Shown piece after piece: positions 26,051 through 35,192 of a stretch of 64,000 nt of DNA. Made by a program: the position numbers and the translations under genes. The DNA is from Planomonospora sp. ID82291 (GTDB lineage Bacteria > Actinomycetota > Actinomycetes > Streptosporangiales > Streptosporangiaceae), in assembly GCF_015711645.1 (NCBI RefSeq), contig NZ_JABTEX010000002.1, positions 744,001-808,000 on the forward strand, written 5' to 3'. How positions within the stretch are numbered: the first letter of the stretch is position 1; the number at the start of each line of letters is the position of its first letter. The notes beneath the pieces are model-generated. The model was not told where the DNA came from and made no database searches. It saw only the letters and a list, made by a program, of their open reading frames with translations.

Positions 26051-26420
26051 CTCCGCTGAACCTCCGCGAGCCGGTGCGTGCAGGTCGTCGGCGCCGCGGT
26101 GAAGCTGACCACCGCGGGGACGGCGGCCTGGCCGGCCGGGGCGCGCAGCGCCCGCGAGGCCGCTGGACGGCCAGACCCGCAAGGGCATGGGTACCAGAAC
26201 CGCGCAGGCCGCGGCCGTCAGCGGCGGTCCGGGAGCGTCCGGGACGTACGCCGCGAAGTACGGCGCGGCGACCCGATCCCGCGGGGGCGCCGGACCGCGG
26301 ATTCCCCGGTCCGCGACGCTCCGCGGCGTCCCGCGACACCGCGGAGAACCCGCGGAGAGCCCGCGGAGAGCCCATGGAGAACCCGCGGCTGTTCCGCGGC
26401 GGTCCCGTGTCGGCCCGCGG
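26051..26420. other. Intergenic gap with 11-base tandem repeats
   Basis: No gene is supported here although both strands are open in several frames. At 26339-26382 there are four tandem 11-base units of the form CCGCGGAGAGC (one variant starts CCATGG). The 11-base period is close to one DNA helical turn. Nearby CCGCGG palindromes recur (26295-26400). Confidence 0.6.
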
Positions 26421-27440
26421 TCAGTCCCGCACGTCGGCGCAGACCACGTGGGCGCCGACCTCGATCATGCGCTGCTCGCTGCGCGCGTCGGCGACCCGCG
26501 CCATGAGGATCGGCGCGTCGCTCGCCGCCAGCTGGGGCAGCCGGGCCCGCACCATGCGGTGCAGGTCCCGCACCACGTCCTCGGCCGCGGACATGTGCAC
26601 CTTGACGTGGAGCATGATCCCGGGAGCGCCCGAGGCGGTCCGGGCCTCGGAGATCCACACGTGGTGGATCAGCGGGAAGTCGGCGAGCAGCTGGGCGATC
26701 GCCACGCGCAGCGCGGGCAGGATCGGGTGGGCGCACCGCTTGTAGCCCGGATCGACCATCTGCATCGGCCCCGACAGGTGGGGGCGCGGCGCGGGGATCC
26801 ACGGCTGGGCGGAGGCCGCCGGCACGGGGGTGGTCATCGGCCGGGCCGGTGGGAGCGGCCGGCTCGGCGGGGCGGGAGGGCCCGCGGCGACCGGGGGCGC
26901 GGGCGAGGCCAGCGGGCCCATCGATCCGGCCGGGGCCAGCGGACCCATCGATCCGGTGGGGGCCAGCGGGGGAGCCGAGGCCACCGGGTCGGCCGCCCGC
27001 ACCGCCGAGGCGCGGCGGACCGTCGCCATCGCCCCCGTCGCGTAGGCGGTCGGGGCGGTGCCCGACAGGCCCGACAGCGCCGGCGTGGGGCCGGTGCGGG
27101 TGGAGCGCAGGTACCGCAGGAGGTCCTCGATCGGCACGGCCGCGGCCGTGGGCCCGGCGGCGTCGATCACGATCTCGCGCACGCCGGTGACGCGCTGGAT
27201 GTCGAGGATGGTGTCGGCGTCGCAGTCCGACAGGGAGTGGCTGCCGCCGTGCCGCGCGTAGGTGCTCGCGGAGGTGTAGCCGAGCAGCACCCGGTCACCG
27301 GTCTGCGTCGTCCCGAGGACCACGGAGCGGTCCGGCCGGACCGCGACGAGGAGCCCCCCTTCGGCAAGCGCGGCCAGCAGCCGGTGCGGGCCGCCGTGTT
27401 GCGCGAGCACATCGCCGAGAGCGGGGTTGCCGATGCTCAT
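26421..27440 (-). CDS. SseB-like protein with proline-rich central linker
   Basis: A 339-residue protein. The N-terminal about 120 residues (LLAALAEGGLLVAVRPDRSVVLG, VLLGYTSASTYARHGG, VREIVIDAAGP) resemble the SseB N-terminal fold. The C-terminal about 100 residues (HPILPALRVAIAQLLADFPLIHHVWISEA, IMLHVKVHMSA) resemble the SseB C-terminal domain. Between them is an Ala/Pro-rich linker (about 135-230) with two PTGSMGPLAP-like repeats. SseB-type proteins have no settled function (EspG/enhanced serine sensitivity families). It is divergent from serA; enhanced serine sensitivity in E. coli makes that neighbourhood suggestive, but this is weak inference. Confidence 0.65.
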   Translation of the reverse strand: MSIGNPALGDVLAQHGGPHRLLAALAEGGLLVAVRPDRSVVLGTTQTGDRVLLGYTSASTYARHGGSHSLSDCDADTILDIQRVTGVREIVIDAAGPTAAAVPIEDLLRYLRSTRTGPTPALSGLSGTAPTAYATGAMATVRRASAVRAADPVASAPPLAPTGSMGPLAPAGSMGPLASPAPPVAAGPPAPPSRPLPPARPMTTPVPAASAQPWIPAPRPHLSGPMQMVDPGYKRCAHPILPALRVAIAQLLADFPLIHHVWISEARTASGAPGIMLHVKVHMSAAEDVVRDLHRMVRARLPQLAASDAPILMARVADARSEQRMIEVGAHVVCADVRD

Positions 27441-27602
27441 ATGACGAACGATAGGTAGAGGACCACGGCTTATGAGGGTAATCGTGAAGATTTATCGCAG
27501 CAATACCAAGTTGAAGGTTCCGTGCATGAGATTCGCGGGGATTGGGTACCCGTCCCGGCCCGCAGGCCGCAGGTGATCTCCGTCTCGGATCGCGGGACAC
27601 TC

Positions 27603-27631
27603 GTGAACACGTTCACAAGCGTCGATAGACT
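27603..27631 (+). promoter_or_regulatory. Candidate serA promoter with overlapping inverted repeat
   Basis: GTGAAC (27603-27608) and TAGACT (27626-27631) are 17 bases apart and could be -35 and -10. The -35 region is part of an inverted repeat GTGAAC-AC-GTTCAC (27603-27616), a possible operator. The serA start lies 46 bases downstream. Confidence 0.5.
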
Positions 27632-27676
27632 GCGTGAGATCCGGTGCAGCCCTCCCCGTCTCGTAAGGAACCATCA

Positions 27677-29266
27677 GTGAACAAGCCCGTCGTCCTGGTC
27701 GCAGAGGAACTCTCCGAGGCCGGTCTCGCGGTCCTTGGCGCGGACTTCGAGGTCCGTCACACCGACGGCGCCGACCGCGCCCAGTTCCTGCCCGCCCTCG
27801 CCGACGTGGACGCGCTCATCGTGCGCAGCGCCACCCAGGTGGACGCCGAAGCCATCGCGAACGCGCCCCGGCTCCGCGTCGTCGCCCGCGCGGGCGTCGG
27901 CCTGGACAACGTGGACGTGGAGGCGGCGACCAAGGCCGGCGTCATGGTCGTCAACGCGCCGACCTCCAACATCACCAGCGCCGCCGAGCACACCGTCGCG
28001 CTGATCCTCGCCTCCGCCCGCAACGTCGCCCAGGCGCACGCCGCGCTCAAGGGCGGCGAGTGGAAGCGCTCGAAGTACACCGGAGTGGAGCTCGACGAGA
28101 AGGTCGTCGCGATCCTCGGCCTCGGCAAGATCGGCCAGCTGGTCGCCCAGCGGCTGCAGCCGTTCGGCGTCCAGCTGATCGCCTACGACCCCTACCTGCA
28201 GCCGGCCCGCGCCGCGCAGATGGGCGTGCGCCTGGTCTCGCTGGAGGAGGCGCTGCGCGAGGCCGACTTCATCACCGTGCACCTGCCGAAGTCCAAGGAG
28301 ACCATCGGGCTCATCGGCGACAAGGAGCTGCACCTGGTCAAGCCGTCGGCCCGGCTGATCAACGTGGCCCGCGGCGGCATCATCGACGAGGGCGCCCTGT
28401 ACTCCGCGATCAAGGAGGGCCGGGTCGCCGGCGCCGGCATCGACGTGTTCCCCAAGGAGCCCGTCACCGACAGCCCGCTGTTCGAGCTGGACCAGGTCGT
28501 CGTCACCCCGCACCTGGGCGCCTCCACCCACGAGGCCCAGGAGAAGGCCGGCACCCAGGTCGCGCGGAGCGTGAAGCTCGCCCTGGCCGGCGAGTTCGTG
28601 CCGGACGCGGTCAACGTCCAGGGCGGCGCCGTCGCCGAGGACGTCAAGCCGGGCCTGCCGCTGGCCGAGAAGCTCGGCCGGGTGTTCACCGCCCTGGCCG
28701 GCGAGGTCGCCACCGGGCTCGACGTCGAGGTCCGCGGCGAGATCGCCTCCCAGGACGTGCGGGTGCTGGAGCTGGCCGCCCTCAAGGGCGTCTTCACCGA
28801 CGTGGTCGAGGACGCCGTCACCTACGTCAACGCCCCGCTCCTGGCCAAGGACCGCGGTGTGACGGTGGAGCTGGTCACCAGCTCCGAGAGCCCCGACTGG
28901 CGCAACGTGGTGACCGTCCGCGGCGTCCTGGCCGACGGCCGCACGGTCTCGGTCTCGGGCACCCTGTCCGGCCCGCGGCAGATCACGAAGATCGTCGAGG
29001 TCAACGGCTACCAGATCGAGATCGAGCCGACCGACCACCTGTCGTTCTTCACCTACTCCGACCGTCCCGGCGTCGTCGGCGTCGTCGGCCGCATCCTGGG
29101 CGACCACGGCATCAACATCGCCTCCATGCAGGTGGCCCGGCACGCCAAGGGCGGCAAGGCGCTCATCGCGCTGACCGTCGACACCGCCATCCCGGCCGAG
29201 GTCGTCGAGCAGATCGTCACCGAGATCGGCGCCGAGGAAGGCCGCTCGGTCACCCTGGCCGACTAG
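27677..29266 (+). CDS. serA: D-3-phosphoglycerate dehydrogenase
   Basis: A 529-residue enzyme that oxidises 3-phosphoglycerate with NAD+, the first step of serine synthesis. The substrate and NAD domains span about 1-315, with ILGLGKIGQLVAQRL, the catalytic arginine in NVARGGIIDEG, glutamate in DVFPKEP and histidine in TPHLGASTHEA. It is the long actinobacterial form, with an intervening (ASB) domain at about 320-450 and a C-terminal ACT domain (about 455-529) that binds serine. GTG 27677 has AAGGAA six bases upstream. A 17-base-pair hairpin follows the gene. Confidence 0.96.
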   Translation: MNKPVVLVAEELSEAGLAVLGADFEVRHTDGADRAQFLPALADVDALIVRSATQVDAEAIANAPRLRVVARAGVGLDNVDVEAATKAGVMVVNAPTSNITSAAEHTVALILASARNVAQAHAALKGGEWKRSKYTGVELDEKVVAILGLGKIGQLVAQRLQPFGVQLIAYDPYLQPARAAQMGVRLVSLEEALREADFITVHLPKSKETIGLIGDKELHLVKPSARLINVARGGIIDEGALYSAIKEGRVAGAGIDVFPKEPVTDSPLFELDQVVVTPHLGASTHEAQEKAGTQVARSVKLALAGEFVPDAVNVQGGAVAEDVKPGLPLAEKLGRVFTALAGEVATGLDVEVRGEIASQDVRVLELAALKGVFTDVVEDAVTYVNAPLLAKDRGVTVELVTSSESPDWRNVVTVRGVLADGRTVSVSGTLSGPRQITKIVEVNGYQIEIEPTDHLSFFTYSDRPGVVGVVGRILGDHGINIASMQVARHAKGGKALIALTVDTAIPAEVVEQIVTEIGAEEGRSVTLAD

Positions 29267-29333
29267 CGGCCCGCACCCGCGGCGATCGGCGGGCCCCGCC
29301 CGCTCGCTCGCGGACGGCCCGCACCCGCGGCGA
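29267..29333. repeat. Direct repeat starting at the serA stop codon
   Basis: CGGCCCGCACCCGCGGCGA (19 bases) occurs at 29267-29285, directly after the stop codon, and again at 29315-29333, 48 bases later. It lies between the serA stop and its terminator. Confidence 0.7.
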
Positions 29334-29341
29334 CGCTCTCC

Positions 29342-29380
29342 GAGACGGCCGCCGTCCCTCACCGGGACGGCGGCCGTCTC
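29342..29380 (+). terminator. Hairpin terminator after serA
   Basis: A perfect 17-base-pair stem (29342-29358 with 29364-29380) and a TCACC loop. There is no T-tract, as is common in high-GC actinomycetes. From here to 29666 no gene is well supported. Confidence 0.8.
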
Positions 29381-29666
29381 AGCATCCGGGAAGTTCGTAC
29401 ACCGGGCGAGACGGCACCGCGATGACCAGGTAATCTGAGATGAAATGCGCCAGGTTCTCGTCATCCTCACCTGCCGCGGCGGGGTCTGACGGGCAGGCCG
29501 GCGACCCGTCGCGGTGCGGTGGCGATCGCCGGCCGGAAGCCCCCTCGTCGCCGGTCCGCGATCCGGACCCGCGACCCCAGGCCCGGTCCGGAGCCGCGAT
29601 CGGACCTCCGGACCTCCTCCCCCCTGGTTCCGTGCCGTTTCCCGTACGATCGAGATGAGAGTCGCC

Positions 29667-29777
29667 ATGTACGACATGTATCCCTGGAACCGTCCCGAGG
29701 ACGCCAAGGAGGAGGCCGCCGAGGCCCTCCAGGCGGCGCTGGACCGCCGCGACAACGGCGGTGCGCCGAACCGCTAG
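29667..29777 (+). CDS. Small hypothetical protein (36 aa)
   Basis: A short ORF encoding MYDMYPWNRPEDAKEEAAEA and then about 16 further residues, ending in GGAPNR. An aromatic, proline-bearing N-terminus is followed by a charged amphipathic helix. The in-frame ATG 29655 would add MRVA. TACGAT (29645-29650) lies five bases before 29655 and could give a leaderless transcript. Composition differs from shadow ORFs and the ORF lies in the free gap before leuB. I do not recognise a family and infer no function. Confidence 0.5.
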   Translation: MYDMYPWNRPEDAKEEAAEALQAALDRRDNGGAPNR

Positions 29778-29911
29778 CCGTACGGCCCGCGCGGGCGGTG
29801 CGGCCGGGCGCCGCACGGCATCCGGCAGTACCGCCCTGCTCAGCCGGTATGTCCCGGATATGCGAAGTGTCCGATCGGTGAGATGGGTGTCCGACCACCG
29901 GGACGGACCGG

Positions 29912-29917
29912 TAAGGT
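29912..29917 (+). promoter_or_regulatory. Candidate -10 of a leaderless leuB transcript
   Basis: TAAGGT ends seven bases before the leuB ATG at 29924 and no Shine-Dalgarno is present. Two GTGTCCGA copies (29867-29898 region) lie just upstream. Confidence 0.5.
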
Positions 29918-29923
29918 TCCAGC

Positions 29924-30970
29924 ATGGATTCGCGTAACATCCGCCTGGCGGTCATCCCGGGTGACGGGATCGGGACCGAAGTCGTCACCGAGGGCCTGAA
30001 GGTCCTCGAAGCGGTCGGGGCGAAGGTGGAGACCACCACCTACGACCTCGGCGCCAAGCGCTACCACGAGACCGGCGAGACCCTCCCGGACGCGGTCCTG
30101 GACGAGCTGCGCGGCTACGACGCGATCCTCCTCGGCGCGATCGGCGACCCCAGCGTGCCCCCGGGCGTCCTGGAGCGCGACCTGCTGCTGCGGCTCCGCT
30201 TCGAGTTGGACCACTACGTCAACCTCCGCCCGGTCAGGCTCTTCCCCGGCGTGGAGACCCCGCTCGGCGGGGCCCGTCCCGAGGACATCGACATGGTCGT
30301 CGTGCGCGAGGGCACCGAGGGGCTGTACGCCGGGGCCGGCGGCGTGCTGCGCCGCGGCACCCCGCACGAGATCGCCACCCAGGAGTCGGTGAACACCGCC
30401 CACGGCGTCGAGCGCGTCGTCCGCTACGCCTTCGACAAGGCGCTCGCCCGCCCCCGCAGGAAGCTGACGCTGGTCCACAAGACCAACGTGCTGACCTACG
30501 CGGGCGACCTGTGGGCCCGCACCGTCGACCGCGTCAGCCTGGAGTACCCCGACGTCGAGACCGACTACTGCCACATCGACGCGGCCTCGATGTTCTTCGT
30601 CAACCAGCCGCAGCGGTTCGACGTGATCGTCACCGACAACCTCTTCGGCGACATCATCACCGACATCGGCGCGGCGATCGCCGGCGGCATCGGCCTGGCG
30701 GCCAGCGGAAACGTCAACCCCGACCGCACCGCGCCGAGCATGTTCGAGCCGGTCCACGGCAGCGCCCCCGACATCGCCGGCCAGGGCAAGGCCGACCCCA
30801 CCGCCACGATCCTGTCGGTCGCCATGCTCCTGGACCACCTGGGCCTGGCCGAGGAGGCCGCCCGGGTCGAGCAGGCCGTCGCCGACGACCTGGTCGAGCG
30901 GCAGACCGGCTGGAGCGGCCGGACCACCCAGGAGATCGGCGACGACGTCACCGCCCGAGTAGCCGGCTGA
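29924..30970 (+). CDS. leuB: 3-isopropylmalate dehydrogenase
   Basis: A 348-residue enzyme that oxidatively decarboxylates 3-isopropylmalate to 2-oxoisocaproate with NAD+ in leucine synthesis; the same family also handles 3-methylmalate on the citramalate route to isoleucine. The N-terminal [36 protein letters not shown] and DAASMFFV with the metal-binding aspartates [13 protein letters not shown] are all present. The length is normal for the actinobacterial type. ilvE and cimA follow, and NAD-dependent LeuB could serve both LeuCD-dependent routes. Confidence 0.95.
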   Translation: MDSRNIRLAVIPGDGIGTEVVTEGLKVLEAVGAKVETTTYDLGAKRYHETGETLPDAVLDELRGYDAILLGAIGDPSVPPGVLERDLLLRLRFELDHYVNLRPVRLFPGVETPLGGARPEDIDMVVVREGTEGLYAGAGGVLRRGTPHEIATQESVNTAHGVERVVRYAFDKALARPRRKLTLVHKTNVLTYAGDLWARTVDRVSLEYPDVETDYCHIDAASMFFVNQPQRFDVIVTDNLFGDIITDIGAAIAGGIGLAASGNVNPDRTAPSMFEPVHGSAPDIAGQGKADPTATILSVAMLLDHLGLAEEAARVEQAVADDLVERQTGWSGRTTQEIGDDVTARVAG

Positions 30971-30993
30971 GGAAGCCGCCCACCTCGATCCCA

Positions 30994-31032
30994 GACGCGC
31001 CCGGCGGCTCCCAGTGAGCCACCGGGCGCGTC
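30994..31032 (+). terminator. Hairpin terminator after leuB
   Basis: GACGCGCCCGG (30994-31004) pairs with CCGGGCGCGTC (31022-31032), extended inward by GGCT/AGCC after one mismatch, with a seven-base loop. It is followed by TTCG. Confidence 0.75.
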
Positions 31033-31166
31033 TTCGCGTATCCGGACCCCTCCGCGGGTCCCGCCGCCTGCCGATCACCGGCCGGAATGCAGTAGTTTCC
31101 CGTTACCCGGTCCGTCGCAGAATGGACTTAAAGGGTAGACCCGTCACAAAGAGAAGGATCTCCGTC

Positions 31167-32264
31167 ATGACGACCGCTCAGAAGCTCAGCTTCGATGTGC
31201 AGCTCTCCGACCACGCGCGCACCGCGGCAGAGCGCGAGCGGGTAATGGAGAGCCCCGGGTTCGGGCAGGTCTTCACCGACCACATGATCTCGATCGACTA
31301 CACCGAGGGCGAGGGCTGGCACGACGCCCGGCTCACGCCGTACGGCCCGCTGACGCTGGACCCGGCGACCTCGGTCTTCCACTACGCCCAGGAGCTCTTC
31401 GAGGGTCTGAAGGCCTACCGGCAGCCGAGCAGCGGGGCGATCGTCTCCTTCCGGCCGTACGCCAACGCGGCCCGCTTCAACGCCTCCGCGGTGCGCATGG
31501 CCATGCCCGAGCTGCCCGAGGAGACGTTCGTCGAGTCGCTGGAGCTGCTCGTCCAGACCGACCGCGAGTGGGTGCCGACGACCGAGGGGCACAGCCTCTA
31601 CCTGCGGCCCTTCATGATCGCCACACAGCCCGCGCTCGGCGTGAACTACCCGTCGAGGACCTACCGGTACATGGCGATCGCCTCTCCGGCCGCCGCCTAC
31701 TTCGGCGCCAGCAAGGCGGTCTCGGTCTGGCTCTCCACCGAGTACACCCGGGCGGCCCCCGGCGGCACCGGCTTCGCCAAGTGCGGCGGCAACTACGCGG
31801 CGGCCTTCGTGGCCCAGCGCCAGGCCGTCGAGCAGGGCTGCGACCAGGTGGTCTGGCTGGACGCCAACGAGCACCGCCACGTCGAGGAGATGGGCGGGAT
31901 GAACCTGTTCTTCGTCTACGGCGACCGCCTGCTCACCCCGGCGCTCACCGGCACGCTGCTGCCGGGCATCACCCGCGACTCGATCCTCACCCTGGCCGGC
32001 GGCCTCGGCCTCACCGCCGAGGAGGGCCGCATCTCGATCGAGGAGTGGCAGGCGGGCTGCGAGTCGGGCGAGCTCACCGAGGTCTTCGCCTGCGGCACCG
32101 CGGCGGTCGTCACCCCGGTCGGCTCGGTCAAGGGCGCCGACCGCGCCTGGACGGTCGGCGACGGCACCCCGGGCCCGGTCACCCGGCGCATCCGCGAGGA
32201 GCTCACCGGCATCCAGTACGGCACCCGCCCCGACGTGCACGGCTGGATCCACAAGATCTGCTGA
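31167..32264 (+). CDS. ilvE: Branched-chain amino acid aminotransferase
   Basis: A 365-residue PLP enzyme of fold type IV that transfers amino groups between glutamate and the 2-oxo acids of Val, Leu and Ile, the last step of their synthesis. FHYAQELFEGLKAYR and the PLP-lysine segment TGFAKCGGNYAAAF are intact, followed by WLDANEHRHVEEMGGMN and the phosphate-binding EVFACGTAAVVTPV. The length fits the longer BCAT subgroup of actinobacteria. ATG 31167 has AGAAGGAT seven bases upstream. A terminator separates it from leuB, so it probably has its own promoter in 31033-31150. Confidence 0.96.
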   Translation: MTTAQKLSFDVQLSDHARTAAERERVMESPGFGQVFTDHMISIDYTEGEGWHDARLTPYGPLTLDPATSVFHYAQELFEGLKAYRQPSSGAIVSFRPYANAARFNASAVRMAMPELPEETFVESLELLVQTDREWVPTTEGHSLYLRPFMIATQPALGVNYPSRTYRYMAIASPAAAYFGASKAVSVWLSTEYTRAAPGGTGFAKCGGNYAAAFVAQRQAVEQGCDQVVWLDANEHRHVEEMGGMNLFFVYGDRLLTPALTGTLLPGITRDSILTLAGGLGLTAEEGRISIEEWQAGCESGELTEVFACGTAAVVTPVGSVKGADRAWTVGDGTPGPVTRRIREELTGIQYGTRPDVHGWIHKIC

Positions 32265-32380
32265 TCGGCGCGTCCCTCCGCCCGCGCCCGTCCGGGAGTC
32301 CGAGGGTCCGGGCCGTCCGGGACCCGCTTTCGGCCCGGTCCCGGACGAGGCCGGCCGGTCCGGAGGGGCGCGGCCCTCCC

Positions 32381-33034
32381 TCAGCGCTTCCGGATCATGG
32401 TCAGGCCGTCGGCCATGGGGAGCATGATCGAGGTGGTCCGGGGGTCGGCCATGACCATGTCGTTGAACTCGCGCATCACCTGGGTGGTCTCGTCGCGCTC
32501 CTTGGGGCGGGCGACCTTGCCCTCCCACAGGGTGTTGTCGACGAGGATCACCCCGCCCGGTGCCAGGACGGACATCAGGATCTCGTAGTAGACCGGGTAG
32601 CCGGGCTTGTCGGCGTCGATGAAGGCCAGGTCGACGGGAGGGCCGCCGACCAGCTCGCGCAGCCGTACCGCGGCCGGGCCGAGCCGGAGCTCGACGCGGT
32701 CGGCGACCCCGGCCTCCTCCCAGTAGCGCCGGGCCACCGCGGTCCACTCCTCGTCGGCGTCGAAGCAGGTCAGCCGGCCGCCGGGAGCCAGGCCGCGGGC
32801 CAGGCAGACGGAGGAGTACCCGGTGAAGGTGCCGACCTCCACGGCGTTCCGGGCGCCGGAGATCTGCGCGATCATGGTGAGGAAGCGGCCCTGGTCGGGG
32901 GCGATCTGCATGTTCGCCCGCTCGCCCATGAGCTCGCGCGTCTCCACGGCCAGGGCGTCCAGCAGCTCGTCGGGCCGGGCGGTGTGCGCGAGCAGGTACT
33001 GCCCGACGGCCGGTTCGAGGTAAGTCGCCTTCAT
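32381..33034 (-). CDS. O-methyltransferase, CCoAOMT-like family
   Basis: A 217-residue SAM-dependent O-methyltransferase of Methyltransf_3 type. NAVEVGTFTGYSSVCLARGL is SAM motif I near residue 65. LAFIDADKPGYPVYYEIL and GGVILVDNTLWEGKV carry the metal-binding aspartates and asparagine of catechol/caffeoyl-CoA O-methyltransferases. The substrate is unknown; such genes are widespread in actinomycetes. It converges with ilvE and is divergent from the cimA leader. The Shine-Dalgarno is weak. Confidence 0.88.
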   Translation of the reverse strand: MKATYLEPAVGQYLLAHTARPDELLDALAVETRELMGERANMQIAPDQGRFLTMIAQISGARNAVEVGTFTGYSSVCLARGLAPGGRLTCFDADEEWTAVARRYWEEAGVADRVELRLGPAAVRLRELVGGPPVDLAFIDADKPGYPVYYEILMSVLAPGGVILVDNTLWEGKVARPKERDETTQVMREFNDMVMADPRTTSIMLPMADGLTMIRKR

Positions 33035-33159
33035 CCGGCCATTCTCGCCGGTCCGAGTCGATCTCCCGGGAGGGGCCCCCTCCCGCCGGGCCGGGCCGTA
33101 CGTCTCGGATCCCGAGATCAATGTGTCAGCTGGTGGCCGCGTATGGCAGACTCGGCATC

Positions 33160-33201
33160 ATGTTCTACGGTCTGCTCATTATCGGCAGGCGCGCCGGCTG
33201 A
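33160..33201 (+). CDS. cimA leader peptide with Leu-Leu-Ile-Ile control codons
   Basis: A 13-codon ORF, MFYGLLIIGRRAG, with consecutive CTG CTC ATT ATC codons, followed by a hairpin and a terminator and then cimA. Its C-terminal GRRAG resembles the RRRAGR end of the ilvB leader, and in both the Arg/Ala/Gly codons form the 5' arm of the downstream hairpin. No strong ribosome-binding site is seen, so the leader may be translated from a leaderless start. Confidence 0.75.
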   Translation: MFYGLLIIGRRAG

Positions 33202-33252
33202 AAAGGGACACCGCCGGCGCGCAGACCTCTCACGTCCGTGAGGGGTCTTTTT
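33189..33252 (+). promoter_or_regulatory. Transcription attenuator of cimA
   Basis: Perfect 10-base arms GCGCGCCGGC (33189-33198) and GCCGGCGCGC (33213-33222) form the first hairpin, which overlaps the last leader codons. The terminator stem AGACCTCTCACG (33223-33234) with CGTGAGGGGTCT (33237-33248) follows at once and ends in TTTTT (33248-33252). Ribosome position on the Leu/Ile codons would decide which structure forms. Confidence 0.78.
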
Positions 33253-33329
33253 GCTTCCCGGGGCCGGACGGGTGCTTCCCGGGGCCGGACGGGCGCGCGG
33301 CGATCACCGCACCGCGAAGGAGATCCTCG

Positions 33330-34907
33330 ATGACCGACGACCGCTTCCACGTCTACGACACCACGCTCCGGGACGGGGCGCAGCAGGAGGGCCTCAACCT
33401 GACGGTGGCCGACAAACTGGTCGTCGCGCGCCACCTGGACGGCCTGGGCGTCGGGTTCATCGAGGGCGGCTGGCCCGGCGCGAACCCCAAGGACACCGAG
33501 TTCTTCCGGCGGGCTCGGACCGAGCTCGACCTGAAGCACGCGCAGCTCGCCGCGTTCGGCGCGACCCGCCGGGCGGGCGTGAAGGCGGCCGACGACCCGC
33601 TGGTCGCCGCGCTGCGCGAGTCCGGCGCGCCGGTCGTGACCCTCGTCGCCAAGAGCCACGACCGGCACGTCGAGCTGGCCCTGCGCACGACCTTGGAGGA
33701 GAATCTCGCGATGATCCGCGACACGGTCTCCCACCTCCGGGCGGAGGGCCGGCGGGTCTTCGTCGACGCCGAGCACTTCTTCGACGGCTACGCCTCCAAC
33801 CCGGCCTACGCCCTGGAGGTCCTGCGGACCGCCGCGGAGGCGGGCGCCTCGGTGGTCGCGCTCTGCGACACCAACGGCGGCATGCTCCCCGACGAGCTCG
33901 CCGAGGTCGTCCACGAGGCGGTCGGCACCGGTGCCCGCGTCGGCATCCACTGCCACGACGACACCGGCTGCGCGGTGGCCAACACGCTGGCCGCGGTCAA
34001 GGCCGGCGCCACCCACGTGCAGGGCTGCGCCAACGGGTACGGCGAGCGCTCCGGCAACGCCAACCTGTTCACCGTGGTGGCCAACCTCCAGCTCAAGCGG
34101 GGCTACGACCTGGTGCCGCGGGAGGCGCTGGCCGACATGACCCGCATCGCGCACGCGATCACCGAGGTGACCAACGTCACCCCGAACTCCCACGCCCCCT
34201 ATGTCGGGGTCTCCGCCTTCGCGCACAAGGCCGGGCTGCACGCCAGCGCGATCAAGGTCGACCCCAACCTCTACCAGCACATCGACCCGGCCCAGGTCGG
34301 CAACGACATGCGGATGCTCGTTTCCGACATGGCCGGACGCGCCTCGGTCGAGCTCAAGGGGCGCGAGCTGGGCTACGAGCTGTCGCCCGAGACCTCGCGC
34401 GACCTGGTGGACCGGGTCAAGGACCTGGAGGCGCGGGGCTACACGTTCGAGGCGGCCGACGCCTCCTTCGAGCTGCTGCTCCGCGACACCGTGGCGGGCG
34501 AGCGCAGGCGGCACTTCGCGGTCGAGTCCTGGCGGGTCATCGTCGAGCGCACGCGCGGCGGCGAGCTGGTCAGCGAGGCCACCGTCAAGCTGCACGCCAA
34601 GGGCGAGCGCATCGTGGCCACCGGCGAGGGCAACGGCCCGGTCAACGCGCTGGACCGGGCGGTGCGGGCCGGGCTGGAGCGGCTCTACCCGGAACTGGCC
34701 GGGGTCGAGCTGATCGACTTCAAGGTGCGGATCCTGGAGGGCACCCACGGCACCGACGCGGTCACCCGCGTGCTGATCACCTCCAGCGACGCGACCGCCG
34801 AATGGGCGACCGTGGGCGTCGACGAGAACATCATCGAGGCCTCCTGGCAGGCCCTGGAGCAGGCCGTCACCTACGGCCTGCTGCGCGCGGGGCACGAGGC
34901 GGACTGA
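33330..34907 (+). CDS. cimA: (R)-citramalate synthase (LeuA-like)
   Basis: A 525-residue enzyme of the HMGL-like acyltransferase family. [21 protein letters not shown] is the catalytic start of the TIM barrel, [19 protein letters not shown] carries the metal histidines, and [12 protein letters not shown] is characteristic. Length and the C-terminal LeuA dimer/regulatory domain fit CimA/2-isopropylmalate synthase-like type enzymes, which make citramalate from pyruvate and acetyl-CoA for isoleucine. GAAGGAGA lies seven bases before ATG 33330. The leader peptide with Ile and Leu codons supports a branched-chain role. A homologous role as 2-isopropylmalate synthase is less likely because the classical LeuA is a different, longer type. 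Confidence 0.92.
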   Translation: MTDDRFHVYDTTLRDGAQQEGLNLTVADKLVVARHLDGLGVGFIEGGWPGANPKDTEFFRRARTELDLKHAQLAAFGATRRAGVKAADDPLVAALRESGAPVVTLVAKSHDRHVELALRTTLEENLAMIRDTVSHLRAEGRRVFVDAEHFFDGYASNPAYALEVLRTAAEAGASVVALCDTNGGMLPDELAEVVHEAVGTGARVGIHCHDDTGCAVANTLAAVKAGATHVQGCANGYGERSGNANLFTVVANLQLKRGYDLVPREALADMTRIAHAITEVTNVTPNSHAPYVGVSAFAHKAGLHASAIKVDPNLYQHIDPAQVGNDMRMLVSDMAGRASVELKGRELGYELSPETSRDLVDRVKDLEARGYTFEAADASFELLLRDTVAGERRRHFAVESWRVIVERTRGGELVSEATVKLHAKGERIVATGEGNGPVNALDRAVRAGLERLYPELAGVELIDFKVRILEGTHGTDAVTRVLITSSDATAEWATVGVDENIIEASWQALEQAVTYGLLRAGHEAD

Positions 34908-35131
34908 GCACCGGGGCACGAGGCGGGCCGGGCACCGGGGCGCGAGGCGGGCTGGGCACCGGGGCACGAGGCGGGCTGGGCACCGGGGCACGAGGCGGGC
35001 CGGGCACCGGGGCGCGAGGCGGGCCGGGCACCGGGGCGCGAGGCGGGCTGGGCACCGGGGCGCGAGGCGGGCTGGGCACCGGGGCGCGAGGCGGGCTGAG
35101 CACCGGGGCGCGAGGCGGGCTGAGCACCGGG
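34908..35131. repeat. 24-base tandem repeat, nine full copies, after cimA
   Basis: Nine units of 24 bases run 34908-35123, plus a partial unit. The unit begins GCACCGGGGC and contains GAGGCGGGCTGG, with only A/G or C/T variation at a few positions. The last 24 bases of cimA (34884-34907) match the unit at about 19 positions, so the array seems to have grown from the 3' end of the gene. There are no spacers and no gene. Confidence 0.9.
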
Positions 35132-35192
35132 CCGGTCCGGCGGGGTACGGGCCGGCCGCGGGCCGCCCGTATCCCGCCGGACCGGCCGCGCC

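Noticed and set aside
26074-26420. Coding ORFs in the gap before the methyltransferase
   Set aside because: All open frames are Arg/Pro/Gly-rich, run through 11-base repeats and have no homology-like motifs.
29379-29474. Minus-strand frame ending ENLAHFISDYLVIAVPSRPVYELPGC
   Set aside because: It looks slightly protein-like, but no start codon with a ribosome-binding site exists, and it overlaps the serA terminator edge.
34908-35131. Possible CRISPR array
   Set aside because: Units follow each other directly without unique spacers, and there are no cas genes.
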